From positions 248,001 to 312,000 of the forward strand of contig JASJFT010000023.1 in the NCBI GenBank assembly GCA_030770425.1: DNA of 64,000 bases, written 5' to 3'. Shown here piece after piece: positions 10,955 through 21,311 of the stretch. Made by a program: the position numbers and the translations under genes. How positions within the stretch are numbered: position 1 is the first letter of the stretch; every line of letters begins with the position of its first letter. This DNA is from Darksidea phi. Taxonomy: Eukaryota; Ascomycota; Dothideomycetes; Pleosporales; Lentitheciaceae. A model generated the notes under the pieces. That model was not told the DNA's origin and searched no databases. It was given only the letters and a program-made list of their open reading frames with translations.

Positions 10955-12736
10955 TCATATTCGCTTTCCTTGCAAAGTTTCTTTAGCTTCTATCACCTCG
11001 AAAAGCGTCCGCATTGGCGCTTTTGTTAGTGGATCCAACATGCGCATGCCAGGCCCAGTCGACTCATGAATATCTCCGCGAAGGTTGCTGGGCATTATCC
11101 CCTGCATTCGTGCCTTCTCTTTCAAGGCGACCTCGTAAGCCTTAGTAGGATCCGTTACCCTCGTATAATGATACAAACCCTGCGTCAGCGCAAACTGATC
11201 GGTGCTAGCCGTGGCAAAGGTGCGGTCTGCGCTCGTGAAGGAGTTAAGATGGGGAACCCGCGGCTTATTGTGGATGGGGAACTGGCCGAGGATGGACGGA
11301 GCGATAGAGTGAGGTTGTGAGCTCATCATTGACGGAGCAGGGAAGGTGGTGCTGTCGCGGTCGCGGATGTAGGAAATGTCGGATTGGGGATAACTGAGTG
11401 AGTTCGTACCGATGGGTGGGCGTCGTTGAAAACTGGGGGTTAGGTTCCCTTTTAAAGCTATCTGCGAAGCGCGCGAGCGAGTTGTTGCTGGGGAACCCTG
11501 GCATCGTCTCTGTTCCTCAAGCTGCAGATTTCGGAGGCTCCGGTGTAAACTGTCGGTGCTTGTTTGCACGTGTGGCATGGCGTACGTAACTGGGGGTTGT
11601 TGTGGTTGCTCTTGCCAACCGAATTGATGAGTCCCAAAGTGAGTATGAGGGCGATGCGCCGCGAGGCTCTCGGATGGCTCAATATGGTTGTAGCTAGAAG
11701 AAATATGCAACTGACTGCTGGAAGGTCGTAAGGTGCTGCGACACGATCCCGTGTCCGAGGAGGTGTTGCCGGCGGGCATGGACTGGAATCTGGGCGACGA
11801 CGGAACGTATATGCTATGCAAGTTTTGCTGCGTCAATTCTGCCGCTGGATGAAGAGGCTGCATCCGCGTCCCATACCGTCCAGGAGCAGGTTGCCGCACT
11901 ACTCCCTCGACGGAACCGGGCGGCGTCGTCTTGGTTGTGGAGTTGGTGAAGCCGGAGTCGCCAGAACTTGCCGGCGACTCATCACTTGATTGATAAGCAG
12001 TGACAACGCGCGTCGGCATCGGTTCGTGTACAGAGGAAGCATATTGAGTTGGGATGGAGGGATGCATGGACGTGGCGTACGCGTAAGGGGGCTGCTGGGC
12101 AAAGCTTTGGGGGAGTGACAGGCAGCTTGCGGATCCATTCATCGCCGGATAGCCGAGAAATCCGACGTTGGAGTGGTGGTCGGTCATTGTACTGAAAGAG
12201 CCTGAAGAATTGCGATGAAAATCTTGTCGCAGAGTGCTGCCCCTCTCTTTAGCTATCCATTCTTGATGCCCATTCATGACATCCTCTTCCTCGGCTTTCA
12301 TCTTCTTTACTGCCTTTTCAATGACGTCCCCGATGTGTAGCCTACAGTCACCAGGAGGACTATCGACATACTTTGAGCTCTTATCGAGCTTAGCATACCC
12401 AGCACTTTTTGGAATTAGAAGCGAAAAGTCTTCGTTCCAAGCGCGCAGTTCAGCACCGGTGCCAGACCAATATGCACATGTCTCAAGGACCCATTGCGGC
12501 CATCTTCGTGCTATTCTGTTGCCCTTATATGTAAGGAGATGGTATAGAAAATACCTCACTTCGTCGGCGTCGGCACTAGGTGCAGGAAGCTTTTTGGGTG
12601 CGGTCGTCTGTTCTTCAACTTGCTTCGTATTACTTGGCAGTATGAATCTGTCTTTCTTGTCATCCTCGTCTCCGTCGATGGTGCGCAACGTTTGGGTAGA
12701 AGTGCGTCTTCGAAACGGATTAGCCCAGGGAGGCAT
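10955..12736 (-). CDS. Hypothetical protein, 593 aa, N-terminal conserved block and long low-complexity tail
   Basis: Single coding exon. I chose ATG at 12736 (MPPWANPFRRR). Immediately upstream on the minus strand a consensus donor GTAAGT at 12825 with a CTAAAC branch-like site and an acceptor near 12781 suggest a 5'-UTR intron, which makes the further in-frame ATG at 12796 less likely. Residues about 55-170 look folded (DADEVRYFLYHLLTYKGN, then RRWPQWVLETCAYWSG). The rest is Ser/Pro/Gln/His-rich and probably disordered. No catalytic motif or membrane segment. A regulatory or scaffold role would be a guess; the family is not recognised. Confidence 0.7.
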   Translation of the reverse strand: MPPWANPFRRRTSTQTLRTIDGDEDDKKDRFILPSNTKQVEEQTTAPKKLPAPSADADEVRYFLYHLLTYKGNRIARRWPQWVLETCAYWSGTGAELRAWNEDFSLLIPKSAGYAKLDKSSKYVDSPPGDCRLHIGDVIEKAVKKMKAEEEDVMNGHQEWIAKERGSTLRQDFHRNSSGSFSTMTDHHSNVGFLGYPAMNGSASCLSLPQSFAQQPPYAYATSMHPSIPTQYASSVHEPMPTRVVTAYQSSDESPASSGDSGFTNSTTKTTPPGSVEGVVRQPAPGRYGTRMQPLHPAAELTQQNLHSIYVPSSPRFQSMPAGNTSSDTGSCRSTLRPSSSQLHISSSYNHIEPSESLAAHRPHTHFGTHQFGWQEQPQQPPVTYAMPHVQTSTDSLHRSLRNLQLEEQRRCQGSPATTRSRASQIALKGNLTPSFQRRPPIGTNSLSYPQSDISYIRDRDSTTFPAPSMMSSQPHSIAPSILGQFPIHNKPRVPHLNSFTSADRTFATASTDQFALTQGLYHYTRVTDPTKAYEVALKEKARMQGIMPSNLRGDIHESTGPGMRMLDPLTKAPMRTLFEVIEAKETLQGKRI

Positions 12737-12780
12737 CGCAAAAGTCCGAAAAACGTTGCTAAAAAGAGCTGAACCAGGCT

Positions 12781-12825
12781 TAGTCCGCGGAATCAAGAGA
12801 TAAGGGTTTAGGAAAGTGGACTTAC
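12781..12825 (-). other. Probable 5'-UTR intron of the 593-aa protein gene
   Basis: Minus-strand donor GTAAGT at 12825, branch-like CTAAAC near 12810, and an AG near 12781, leaving about 45 nt of leader before the ATG at 12736. Inferred from consensus only. Confidence 0.45.
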
Positions 12826-13614
12826 CAATAATGAAGAATGACCCAAGATCTTACAGAAAATGAGAACGCAGTCCAAAAGCATGAACAATGAGCGTATGGC
12901 GAAAAAAGGCAGTATTTTTAGAGACGGCATATGCTCGCTCGTGGCGAGATTATTTTGAGCGAGGGAGTAGTCGGAAAGAACGCTTCAAGGGGATCGACTC
13001 TATGGTGAGCATAAGAGTCCGGGCCGCTGAGGGGTAATTCCTCAATGCCGACCTTTTGGGAGCAAGGTCCCAAAGACTGCAGCATCACTTCACCCACGAA
13101 CCCTCGTATTGGCCTGGCTGTTCCCGCAGAGTGGTGATTGCATCGTTCTCGTTGTACGATCTCTGGTAGCTAGGGTTCTGTTGGGCGGTTGGTACACTAG
13201 CCCACCGTGTGTCAATGTCGCTCCTCGTCCAATCATAATTATTGGAGTATGCTTTGCTGTGAGCCAGCGATCAAATGAAACTGATGCTAGCCGTCAAGTG
13301 ATGGCAATGTGGAGAATCTAGCGGTACGGTTAACGGATACGTCCCAAGTAAAGGTCAGGTGAGGCAGTCACAACAACGCAGAAACTGAAACGCTAGCACG
13401 GGAGATCATGATATCAATCACCGTTCTAGGCGATGTAGGAGATATGGGAGGCGCCTGGTTGGCTGGGTGCGAAGGCAGGTGACAGCCGTCAATGCAATAC
13501 CTTGGTTTGTGCGAACAAGCGTCGTTCATGAATACGGTGAACATTGAAGCCATGACCCCGAGTAATATTCTAAGATTCGTATATGATCCGCTTCGGCGAT
13601 GACCAACATCAGCG
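12826..13614. other. Intergenic region
   Basis: No supported gene. It separates the promoter of the 593-aa protein gene from the 3' end of the transporter relic. Confidence 0.45.
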
Positions 13615-14235
13615 TTAGACCGTATATCTGAACTGGGGGTTTCTTCCTCTCAGTAAGATCATCGTCATATGCGTGCTCAAAACCTTCCAGCGTGCCGGAA
13701 TTGTCGCGTTCTCGGTCCTTCCAAATGTAGACATAACGGTACCCGATCGCGAGTAGAGCGGTGAACGATTGCGGTGATGAGTATCGCTATGGAGCCGGGC
13801 ACATAGAAGGGCGCGCCCTCAAACTTGAAGAGAAGTGGTCTGACGAAGTTGCCTAATCCCTGCATTAATCTCTTTGACACGAGCAATAGCAATCTATCGC
13901 TCTCGATCGTCAAGGCCCTTGGCGCGACTGCAACGATGTTGGCTGCCACACGCTCAATGGGAAAGCGCTGCGCTATGACTTCGGCGGGGTAGCATCCTAC
14001 GATGAATCCAAGATGAAAGATGCTAGCGACAAAGGGGTATCGGTTGCCCGCATTGAGTTGAATGTATTCCCGTAAACCGAAGCGTCTTTGTATGTTAGCT
14101 ACTATTCTGGTTACCGGTGTCAACAGGTGTAACTTACCGCCCGACTGAGCATCGCCTTATCGTAATACTGTAGATCATAGGTAATGACGAGTAGCAGGAG
14201 AAGCTCGCGGTCAATCTTGTTGTTGTGCCGCCAGC
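13615..14235 (-). pseudogene. Relic of a Dal5-like MFS transporter (allantoate-permease type)
   Basis: Fragments in order on the minus strand: KIDRELLLLLVITYDLQYYD (first helix of the family, about 14195-14140), a GTAAGT intron, NRYPFVASIFHLGFIVGCYP (helix 2, about 14050-13985), QRFPIERV, then GNFVRPLLF (late-helix segment), and in other frames ALLAIGYRYVYIWKDRERD and ERKNPQFRYTV followed by TAA at 13615-13617. That last string is the typical C-terminal end of this family. The whole relic is about 620 bp against roughly 1.5 kb for an intact gene, so helices of about 4 to 10 are gone, and at least two frameshifts follow. Relatives import small organic anions or vitamins such as allantoate, nicotinate or pantothenate. 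Non-functional as it stands. Confidence 0.75.
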
Positions 14236-15312
14236 GTATCGTCCGAGAACTTTCAAAGCCAAAAATTACGTTCGCCTCGTGGTCTCCGCGCCTGATCCGC
14301 AGAGAGCCTCCTTTCGTGGCATAATTAACAGACTTCTGTCCTACAGCACCGCCTTTGAGTTCTTGCCACTTCCAGTACTCCTAAAACGGTCTTTGTCCGA
14401 GCCTCCAACCCTCTGCGACGCTGGGAAGTCACCACCAGGTAAGCAGCACCGTCGCAAGCAGATGGCCAATGGGCGGCGCGGCGCGCAAGGTGATATGAAG
14501 CGGCTCAGCGGCCGGCGCGGTGGGAGCAAGAGTTGGAGGTTCGTCCATGGCTGCGGTACCTTGCCGATGCGATGTTGCTTCATCATCTACAACGCCTTGT
14601 TCGAGTGGTATCTGCATAACGTGAGGTTAGTCTTAGGTGCTGAGTGATTCAGGACCCCGCGCACCATTCGCTGGAGAGGCGTTGGAGCTAGGCACGATGT
14701 TAGGGGAGGTAAAGCGAGGAGGCGCGCTAGTATCTGCGGGGTTCCGCTTGATAGGACTAAAATATTACGCTGAACAGGTATGTGCCCGACCTTCCTACGT
14801 TAAACTGAAAGAGCACACCTAAGGTAGACAAATCAGCAGCGCGGTATATGGGACAGAGTCTGGTATGTTTTAGGCACAGCAGAACCGCGATGTCTTGCAG
14901 TCTTTGGCTATGGCGCTCGATCCTGGGGAAGTGACGTTCTTGGATCAATCTATCTAGACCACACCATCTCTGTTCCGCCGGTCAGTGGCTTGCTATGGAA
15001 TTTTTCTGCCTGGGATGTCTTGGCCACGGCGCGGCTGATTTCATGCATAAAGTTTCAATTCCAAGCTTGGGCATACCACCGATCCATTACACCAGCGCAA
15101 CTTATCTCTCTTCATAGCGACAACAGAACCTCTGGGAACGTCTACACATCGATGCGGGATAAATGATAATGATGCATACTAATAATACAAGACTGCTATG
15201 GCAGTGGAATAATCAAGCAGAAAAGCAACGCATGAACTGACAGCGCCAGAGCTATCGAGACTCGCCGCATCTCCCATCTCCAACATGACCCACGATAGCT
15301 CGATGTCCCAGC
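14236..15312. other. Intergenic region
   Basis: 14.2-14.65 kb is GC-rich and could hold more decayed sequence upstream of the transporter relic, but no transporter segment is readable there. The rest, up to the lysozyme stop codon, shows nothing. Confidence 0.4.
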
Positions 15313-15934
15313 TCAGCATCCCACGGGAAGCGCAGCTACGCTGGTCTTCTCCTTCGCGAGCGCGATTTCTGCGGCCCTGCGTCGCTCAAGCCCCGGGAGC
15401 ACCTTTCCGTCCGCATATTTCCACTTCGGTAGCTCCTCTTCGATAACGGTCAACTCATTTTCTCCTGCATTGAGTCTCTTGATCAAAGTCGATGACTTCT
15501 CATTCCCCGTTCCGACATTGAACGCCCAAGACACAAGGGCGCCGTACATGTTTGCGTTCAGGACGACGGAGGAAGCTGTGTCGAGGGTGATGGCTTGCTG
15601 AAAGCGCTAAAACTGGGTTAGCGGGCTGCATACCGGAGTCTCAAGAGGGGTATACCTTAACGTCGGACATGAGGAGCTTCGTCGCCGTCGCTTCTGTCAG
15701 CGGGAACGAGTATGGGACTTCGCTGCAGCCCTTGGTTTGGCAAAGATGGCCATAGCCGACGGTGGGGAGACCAATTGGATCCGGTGCGGGCGATTTGACG
15801 AAGCCTTCGAATTCTTTGATAAGGGCAACGGTGGCGTCGTTGATATCGGGGCCGACGCAGGCACGAGCTTCAATGGGTGAGGACAGGACCGAGGGCAAGA
15901 ATGCCAAGCTGAACAAGGCAAATTTGGTATACAT
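15313..15934 (-). CDS. Secreted GH24 (phage-type) lysozyme
   Basis: Exons 15934-15656 and 15606-15313 are joined across a 49-nt GTATAC...TTTAG intron and give 190 aa. The N-terminus (MYTKFALFSLAFLPSVLSS) is a signal peptide. Then comes the GH24 fold: LIKEFEGF with the catalytic Glu of the E-G motif, PTVGYGHLC (the G-Y-G-H signature that carries the second active-site region), and a C-terminal SWAFNVGTGN/SSTLIKRLN block typical of the endolysin family. Length is normal for a single-domain fungal GH24. The predicted reaction is hydrolysis of the beta-1,4 bond between N-acetylmuramic acid and N-acetylglucosamine in peptidoglycan. Fungi lack this polymer, so an antibacterial or bacterivorous role outside the cell is likely. 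GH24 genes in fungi are generally attributed to old transfer from bacteria or phage; here the intron and signal peptide show adaptation to the host. Confidence 0.88.
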
Positions 15935-16595
15935 CTTGAAGGACGAAGAATAGAGTGGGTATGTCTTTGTTTTCTCGAGTTTGAAGCTTTCGTGGTGCTT
16001 TCGATAGTCTTCAAGCGGTGCCGTCGCCCATTTCTTATACTTCCCACCGTCGTACAATTCATCAATGGCACCCGTATTCTCGCATTCTGTATCACCGTCG
16101 CCTGATCTTCACCGGCCGCTTTGCTCGTCATCTACATTACACTTCTCTGTATCTAGAAGGTCCCGTACTCAGCCACGAGCCCAGCTCCGACTATCCTCTC
16201 CTCCAATTTCCTAACCGATGTTTTGGGTAACACAAGCGACGTCAGTCTTTCAGCTCCGGACTACGAGCATGCAGCCACATCATCATGCGTTCCGTTGCCT
16301 TGTCGTAAAAGTTCGTATTTCGGCGGAGTTGCGTAATGATGCAAGGGGAATATCGTGTTTCGAAACCCGATTTGCAGGGTGATCGGCGGATCTGCGCTGC
16401 TGCCGCCGGGGTATGCAGGGGCTAACGAGCCGCGATCACGTGTATTAGATGATTGGGCACACGACTTTGCTTGCCTGAGGTGTTCTATGCGAAATATCTA
16501 TGGAGCCTGGGCTGAAAGAAATCTATCAAAATCCGTCGCCGGCGCCCCCCGAAGTCCATGCCCGTGGCAAATGCTGCCCGCCCACAGCCCCACCC
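15935..16595. other. Intergenic region
   Basis: Upstream region of the lysozyme gene, and 3' region of the minus-strand gene ending at 16596. No supported frame. Confidence 0.45.
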
Positions 16596-17229
16596 CTAGC
16601 CGGCGATCGTGCTCTTGAAGTCGTCCCTCTTGACCCAGTACTCCTCGCGCCTCTTCTCGGCGCCGGTAGCTTGCTCCCAGTCGCCGCACAGCCACTCCCA
16701 GAACCCACGTGGAAGACCAGCCGCCAGCCCAAACCTCCGGATCTTGGAGTCGTCGCGCAGCACCGACCTGTGCAGGTACGGGCTGTAGACAAAGTGAGCT
16801 TCGGTGAGCTGAGCTTTCACCCAGCTCAGCCGAATCTTCAGCATGTCGGGCTGCTTGACGCCCTTCACTATCGGGTCGAAGGCGTTCTTGTCGGGCTGCA
16901 GCAGCTTGGCGACGAGGGAGGCGGTGCTTGGGAAAGCGTCGTTGTCGGTGATGTTGTGGTCAGGTTTGACCAGGTCGGGATTTGGCTCCGGATTGCCTTG
17001 CTTTTTGAAGGTACCCTCCGCTGTTGGTGTTAATTACGAAGGGGAGATAAGTAAAGGTGGGCAGGGATGACATACTCTTGACGTTGGCTTTCGGCGAAGG
17101 CAGGTTCCTGGGGATGTCCTCGAAGGACTTGGAGGAGGTGGCGAAGAGGTTCTTCGCAAGGTTGTGGGCGCTGTCGTCGACTAACCCCTTAGAGTTGTCG
17201 GTGTCTTGGGAGCTCTGGTGTTCGTCCAT
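16596..17229 (-). CDS. Hypothetical protein, 192 aa
   Basis: Exons 17229-17076 and 17020-16596 are joined by a 55-nt GTATGT...ACAG intron in phase 1. The protein is MDEHQSSQDTDNSKG... followed by EGTFKKQGNPEPNPDL and a C-terminal block with many aromatic residues (GFWEWLCGDWEQ, REEYWVKRDDF). No signal peptide, membrane helix or known motif. The N-terminal third is polar and Ser/Asp-rich, probably disordered. A TATA-like element lies about 45 bp before the ATG. Coding status rests on frame continuity across a good intron and amino-acid composition. Not recognised. Confidence 0.6.
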
Positions 17230-17270
17230 GTTGAGGTTGGTCTTGGTCAGTGAGATGGAGGAAGGAGCCG

Positions 17271-17280
17271 ATATTTATAT
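17271..17280 (-). promoter_or_regulatory. TATA-like box of the 192-aa protein gene
   Basis: On the minus strand this reads ATATAAATAT, about 45 bp upstream of the start codon at 17229. Inference from consensus and position. Confidence 0.4.
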
Positions 17281-17563
17281 GTCCTGTGGGGAACTTATTC
17301 TTATTCACATGCAGTTTTGACCCTGCTAACTTATCTCAGTGCTGCCTTGCAAACAGAAGTCAGTTCTCTAGGTCGAGGTGAAGGCGCCTGTGAAGAACTG
17401 AAACTGGTTGCCTAGCTTCACAATAGGTACGTTTGATGGACGAATTGTGGGCTGAGGGTAAGCAGGATAGGCAATCCACCGTACACTTCATTGCATCTTC
17501 CTCTATCTACGACGCACTACTAAATACAAACCTAAGCGAGTGTGAGAACATCATCACGTCCAT

Positions 17564-18744
17564 CTACTGTCCCGGCATGGCCTTCAACCACCCATCAACA
17601 TCCTCATTAATCGCCTTCTTAGCCTGGCACTTGTTCATAGCCGCTACATTCTGGCTCTTGAGCGGTTTGCCATTCTCGCAAGCCTGGAACATGCAACTCG
17701 AGTCCATGGCTTTCTGCAGACTATCACCCTTCCAACCGAAGATGTAATCGGCATGAGTACCATAGCCCTTTTGATCGCCGTAGCTGAGGGTGAAAGGTTG
17801 GGAACCATCCTTAGGCCACATGTCCTTGAATTGTGCGGTATCCCACAGGGTCTCGTATGCAAGTTGTGGCATACGCTTCGGGTGGGAGGCTGGGCAGGGA
17901 CCCGCGGCCTGGAAGGCATCTTTGGTTGTGCTGTACATGTGGTCTTGGTGGTTGGGAGAATCGAGATTGACTCCATCCCAGCATCTGCGCGCGTGAGTTA
18001 GTGTGTTTATACGAAGAAGAAGTGTGTGACTGACGAAGGGAAGTGATGCACCGTCATGATGCCGCCTTTGCATGGCTTGGTTGGGAAGTCGGGAAGTTCG
18101 GGGAAGCGTGTTCCCTTGTCTTGCAGACAGACAAAGCGGAGGCCCACATTCTTCGCCGCGGTAGCGGTGGTTGGGGAACCGACCGTCATGCGGAAGCCCT
18201 ATAGTTATTAGCCTTGAAGTGTTGCATGTTTGGTTGTCATACCTTGGGGAATGCGGTGATCTTCTGGTTGCCGTTTGAATTGAAGTCTTGTTGTGTGTAG
18301 TAGATGGTCATGCCACCGTTGATACCATTAGGCAGGGCCGTGTTTTGCATAATAGGCACACGCTTGTACGTCCCGTTCGGGTGCTTGAAGTACATGACTG
18401 CGGTCCAATAGTTGCTGCCATCGTTAGTTCTCATTCTTGTTATATTATCCTGTTGGCATGGCGTACCTGAAGTCCTCAGAGAAAGTGCATGTCGTGCAAG
18501 TGGCTTCTTCTCCAATATCCCCGGTCATCGTCGCGTTAAATGCATTGCCACCAACGATCCACATGCTATTAGCTTCATTCACTGTGCGTCAGATGGACTA
18601 TGCACTCACTTGATGAACATGCGCAGATGGAGCCTTGCCCGGTTCAACAACCGGGTCGAGACGCTGGATGCTCACAGTAGAACAACCAAAGCGAAGCGCA
18701 GCCTGCGAAGGCGCAGCGAGAGCAGCAGCAAGGTACCACTTCAT
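17564..18744 (-). CDS. Secreted DUF1996 protein, first intron acceptor possibly broken
   Basis: Signal peptide (MKWYLAAALAAPSQAA), then the DUF1996 landmarks in order: FGCSTVSIQRLDPVVEPGK, a histidine motif AHVHQ, IVGGNAFNATM, TCTTCTFSEDFSNYWTAV, KRVPIMQNT, GGMTIYYTQ, FRFV-type block GLRFVCL, HFPSCWDGVNLDSPNHQDHM, and a C-terminal HADYIFGWKGD. About 340 aa. Introns 2-4 are clean GT-AG (for example the junctions FPK/GFR and HFPS/CWDG). Intron 1 (18609-18559) has a good donor GTGAGT after HVHQ and a branch-like GCTAAT, but where the family requires ATC GTT GGT to follow, the dinucleotide before it reads GG, not AG. Nearby AG acceptors shift the frame. Either a splice-site mutation, an unusual isoform, or a sequencing error. 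DUF1996 proteins are secreted fungal proteins, often with added WSC or CBM domains (none here); their biochemical role is not established. Confidence 0.8.
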
Positions 18745-20492
18745 CTTGGCTTGACGGAGTGGAAGTCAACGATTCTTTGAGGTGGGGAAAGCGTCGAAGT
18801 ATGCGATAAATCGCTGCTATCTTAAGCTCTTTCAGGACTGCCATGGTTCTATCCGGATTTCTTGCCGTCCATCTACAATGCTTGGTGTTGCTTGGTATTG
18901 AGATACCGGGATGCTTGCATCTTTTGCATGTAGTCTATTTAGATGTGGCTGCAGCCAATGATGCTACTTCGGTAAAGTTCCCCCGCCTCACGCCAAAACC
19001 GGTACCACTACAGCTGATCTCTTAATCTCAAAAGTCTTGACAACCCCTTTCTTCACTCCTGCTTCCTCGTTTCTATTGGTCATATTTTCAGACATATTGA
19101 TTATCCATGTCCTCTCTAGAAACAGGCGCTGACAAACAGGTCACAATTAAATACGAATGCGGGTCGCTCCAGGCAAATGCCGAACGTCTTAAGTACCGAC
19201 ATCAATCGACTGTGGTTCTATCGAGAGTGTTAAGTCGTACAAGACAACCAAATGTCCTGTCATCGATCTGCCGACAGTGCCGAGTAGTCACGTGGTTGCA
19301 CATTACCCTGGGCGCCTTGCCGGGTTGAAACCCTGATTATGTTTTGGTTGCCACTTAATTTGCAACCAGAAAATCATCAAGCTTGCTCCTAGGTTTGGCT
19401 TCCGAAACGATGGTCACGAGCACACCTTCCAACACGTGTAGGCCATGGTTCTAATGCTAAAGCACTCAGAGTAAGTATTTTGAGCGCGACATATGGCTTT
19501 CGTTCTTCTGTTCTATAGCTTGTTTTACAGAATTTTCACCAATCGTCCCGTCTATAACATTTGGAACCCGCATATTTCATTGGGATAAGTTTCTTTCGCG
19601 CCTCCTTTAAGAGACCTAAGCTAGGGTTGCTTGTCAGCCCTCCCACTTCTTCGTAGCAAAGGAAGGCTATCCCACCTAACCTCAGTGCATTCGTTACTTC
19701 CTCCGTGGTCCAACTTATTTAGAAGCTCAACATTGGCCACCTACAAAGAAATACGCGGCTTCTTGATTCTCAAATGCATAGTATTGCTATTGCGCCGCCA
19801 TTGTGTTAGGAGTGGCACGACAGGACACACGTAAACGCACAAACCACAAGAACCACTTCTAAGAATCAAAGTTTCATATTTCAACCTACTCAATATCCTT
19901 ACGCGGTCTGTGATACTCGCACTGAGCGGGTTAGGTTTAGCGCACCCAACTGTACTGTCCGTGCTTTCCACATTACATTTTATCATCTACCCTCTCCTAT
20001 GCCACCCTTTATATCTATACTTCTCCTTGAAATACCGCAATGTATCGTCAAAGAAATGTTCTACAATCCCCACGTCATAGAACCTATCACCAACTCTCAT
20101 CCATCATCGGGGAAGGCAACGCAACAATCCACAACGCCCTTGCCGAGAACACCATCTTTTGAAAATAGATGTCGTATGGTTACTTCGCTTGAGATAATAG
20201 ACATAAATCCACGCGGCTCTTATAGCTTTTCGAGTGAAAGGAAAAGCTCGTAAAAAATGCACATGTTGTTGAGCTTGAGAAGTTCCACCTAGCCATTTTA
20301 TCTTCAAAAGCGGTGTCTGTTTGCAAAGCTAGGTGGGAACTCACCTTCACTCCTAATCCTGACTGAACCCAAAAGCAAAATTTTCTGTCTTGACAATCCC
20401 TCTCTAGAACAAATCACACACACTCAATCTCTCGACGAAATACCCGCAGAAACTTATTCCTCTTCCAGTCTCTCCTCAACAACCACCCAACG
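18745..20492. other. Intergenic region
   Basis: No supported gene. Several short frames exist on both strands but lack start context, signal peptides, introns or family resemblance. The last about 100 bp (CACACACTCAATCTCTC and similar) look like a 5' UTR for the micro-ORF at 20493. Confidence 0.45.
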
Positions 20493-20669
20493 ATGACCAC
20501 CATCATGTACAAGATCTTGTGCGGCGCAGTCTTTGGCTTCGGCTTCAGCCTAATCGCCGGCATTGTCTTGTATGTCGGCTTCGCGGTAGACGACTACCTA
20601 GCTATGCGTCGCGATCATGCCCGTGCGGCGGCAGCCGCTGAACCCGGGATCGAGCTCCAGCCACTTTGA
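20493..20669 (+). CDS. 58-aa single-pass membrane micro-protein
   Basis: The frame starts MTTIMYKILCGAV, continues with one hydrophobic helix (GFGFSLIAGIVLYVGFAV, about residues 14-31) and ends in a charged, Ala-rich tail (YLAMRRDHARAAAAAE...) with TGA at 20667. The ATG is preceded by a pyrimidine- and A-rich leader (ACCACCCAACG) that is a good fungal initiation context. Five bases after the stop a consensus donor (GTAAGT at 20674) starts a likely 3'-UTR intron that ends at a CACAG acceptor at 20767. No family recognised. The topology resembles small subunits or regulators of membrane complexes, but this is only composition-based. Confidence 0.5.
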   Translation: MTTIMYKILCGAVFGFGFSLIAGIVLYVGFAVDDYLAMRRDHARAAAAAEPGIELQPL

Positions 20670-20673
20670 GCGA

Positions 20674-20767
20674 GTAAGTACCTCTATCCGCAGCGATTGG
20701 AACTGGATGGGGATTGAGAGATGTTGGCGATTCGAAGAATTTTGCTAACATGTGTTGGTGAACACAG
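20674..20767 (+). other. Probable intron just downstream of the 58-aa frame
   Basis: GTAAGT donor, branch-like GCTAACA near 20745 and AACACAG acceptor; 94 nt. It sits four bases after the upstream stop codon and is followed by a leader-like stretch before a second small frame at 20884. Confidence 0.5.
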
Positions 20768-20883
20768 CGACCGACGACACCTCCACCCAACTGCATCTTA
20801 GCAATTGTATCGTCTCACGCTCGCATACTTTCCACCTCGACATCTCTCCCCATTACCACCAAACAGATTTCCCATCAATCAAC

Positions 20884-20991
20884 ATGTTCAGCTTCAAGCT
20901 TTTCGCCGTCGCTGCTGCGCTTGATTTGGGAGTGGACTTGGCAGGTTCCGTTTTGCGGCGGAGGAGTTATGGGGTTTGCTGCATTATTTAA
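20884..20991 (+). CDS. 35-aa micro-ORF with signal-like N-terminus
   Basis: MFSFKLFAVAAALDLGVDLAG resembles a signal peptide with an Asp in the core. It is followed by a short Arg/Cys/Ile tail and TAA. The ATG follows a typical leader (CCATCAATCAAC). It may be a truncated secreted protein or the second frame of the transcript that carries the 58-aa protein. Weak support: size is within chance expectation. Confidence 0.25.
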   Translation: MFSFKLFAVAAALDLGVDLAGSVLRRRSYGVCCII

Positions 20992-21311
20992 TCAGGGTGT
21001 CGGATTTGGGGGTCACTGCGTATAGAAGAAAAGTTTTATTGAAGACGCGGAATTCACTCTATCGTGCTGCGTGTGTGTGCTACGCGCGCCAACAAACTCT
21101 TTCTCTCTATTGAACAATAGAACAATGAATGCGGCAACTCACCATCGACCTCTTTTCACCTCTTTGTGGACGATCGGCATCCTCTTTGTACGTCACCTGT
21201 GTTTCTTTGACCTCGACGTGGACCTTTGTACATCATTTATCCTTCTATACACCACGTTCAGCAAAATGCTCAATCCCGCGACTTGCACGCTCAAACACTA
21301 CTACCGAAAAT

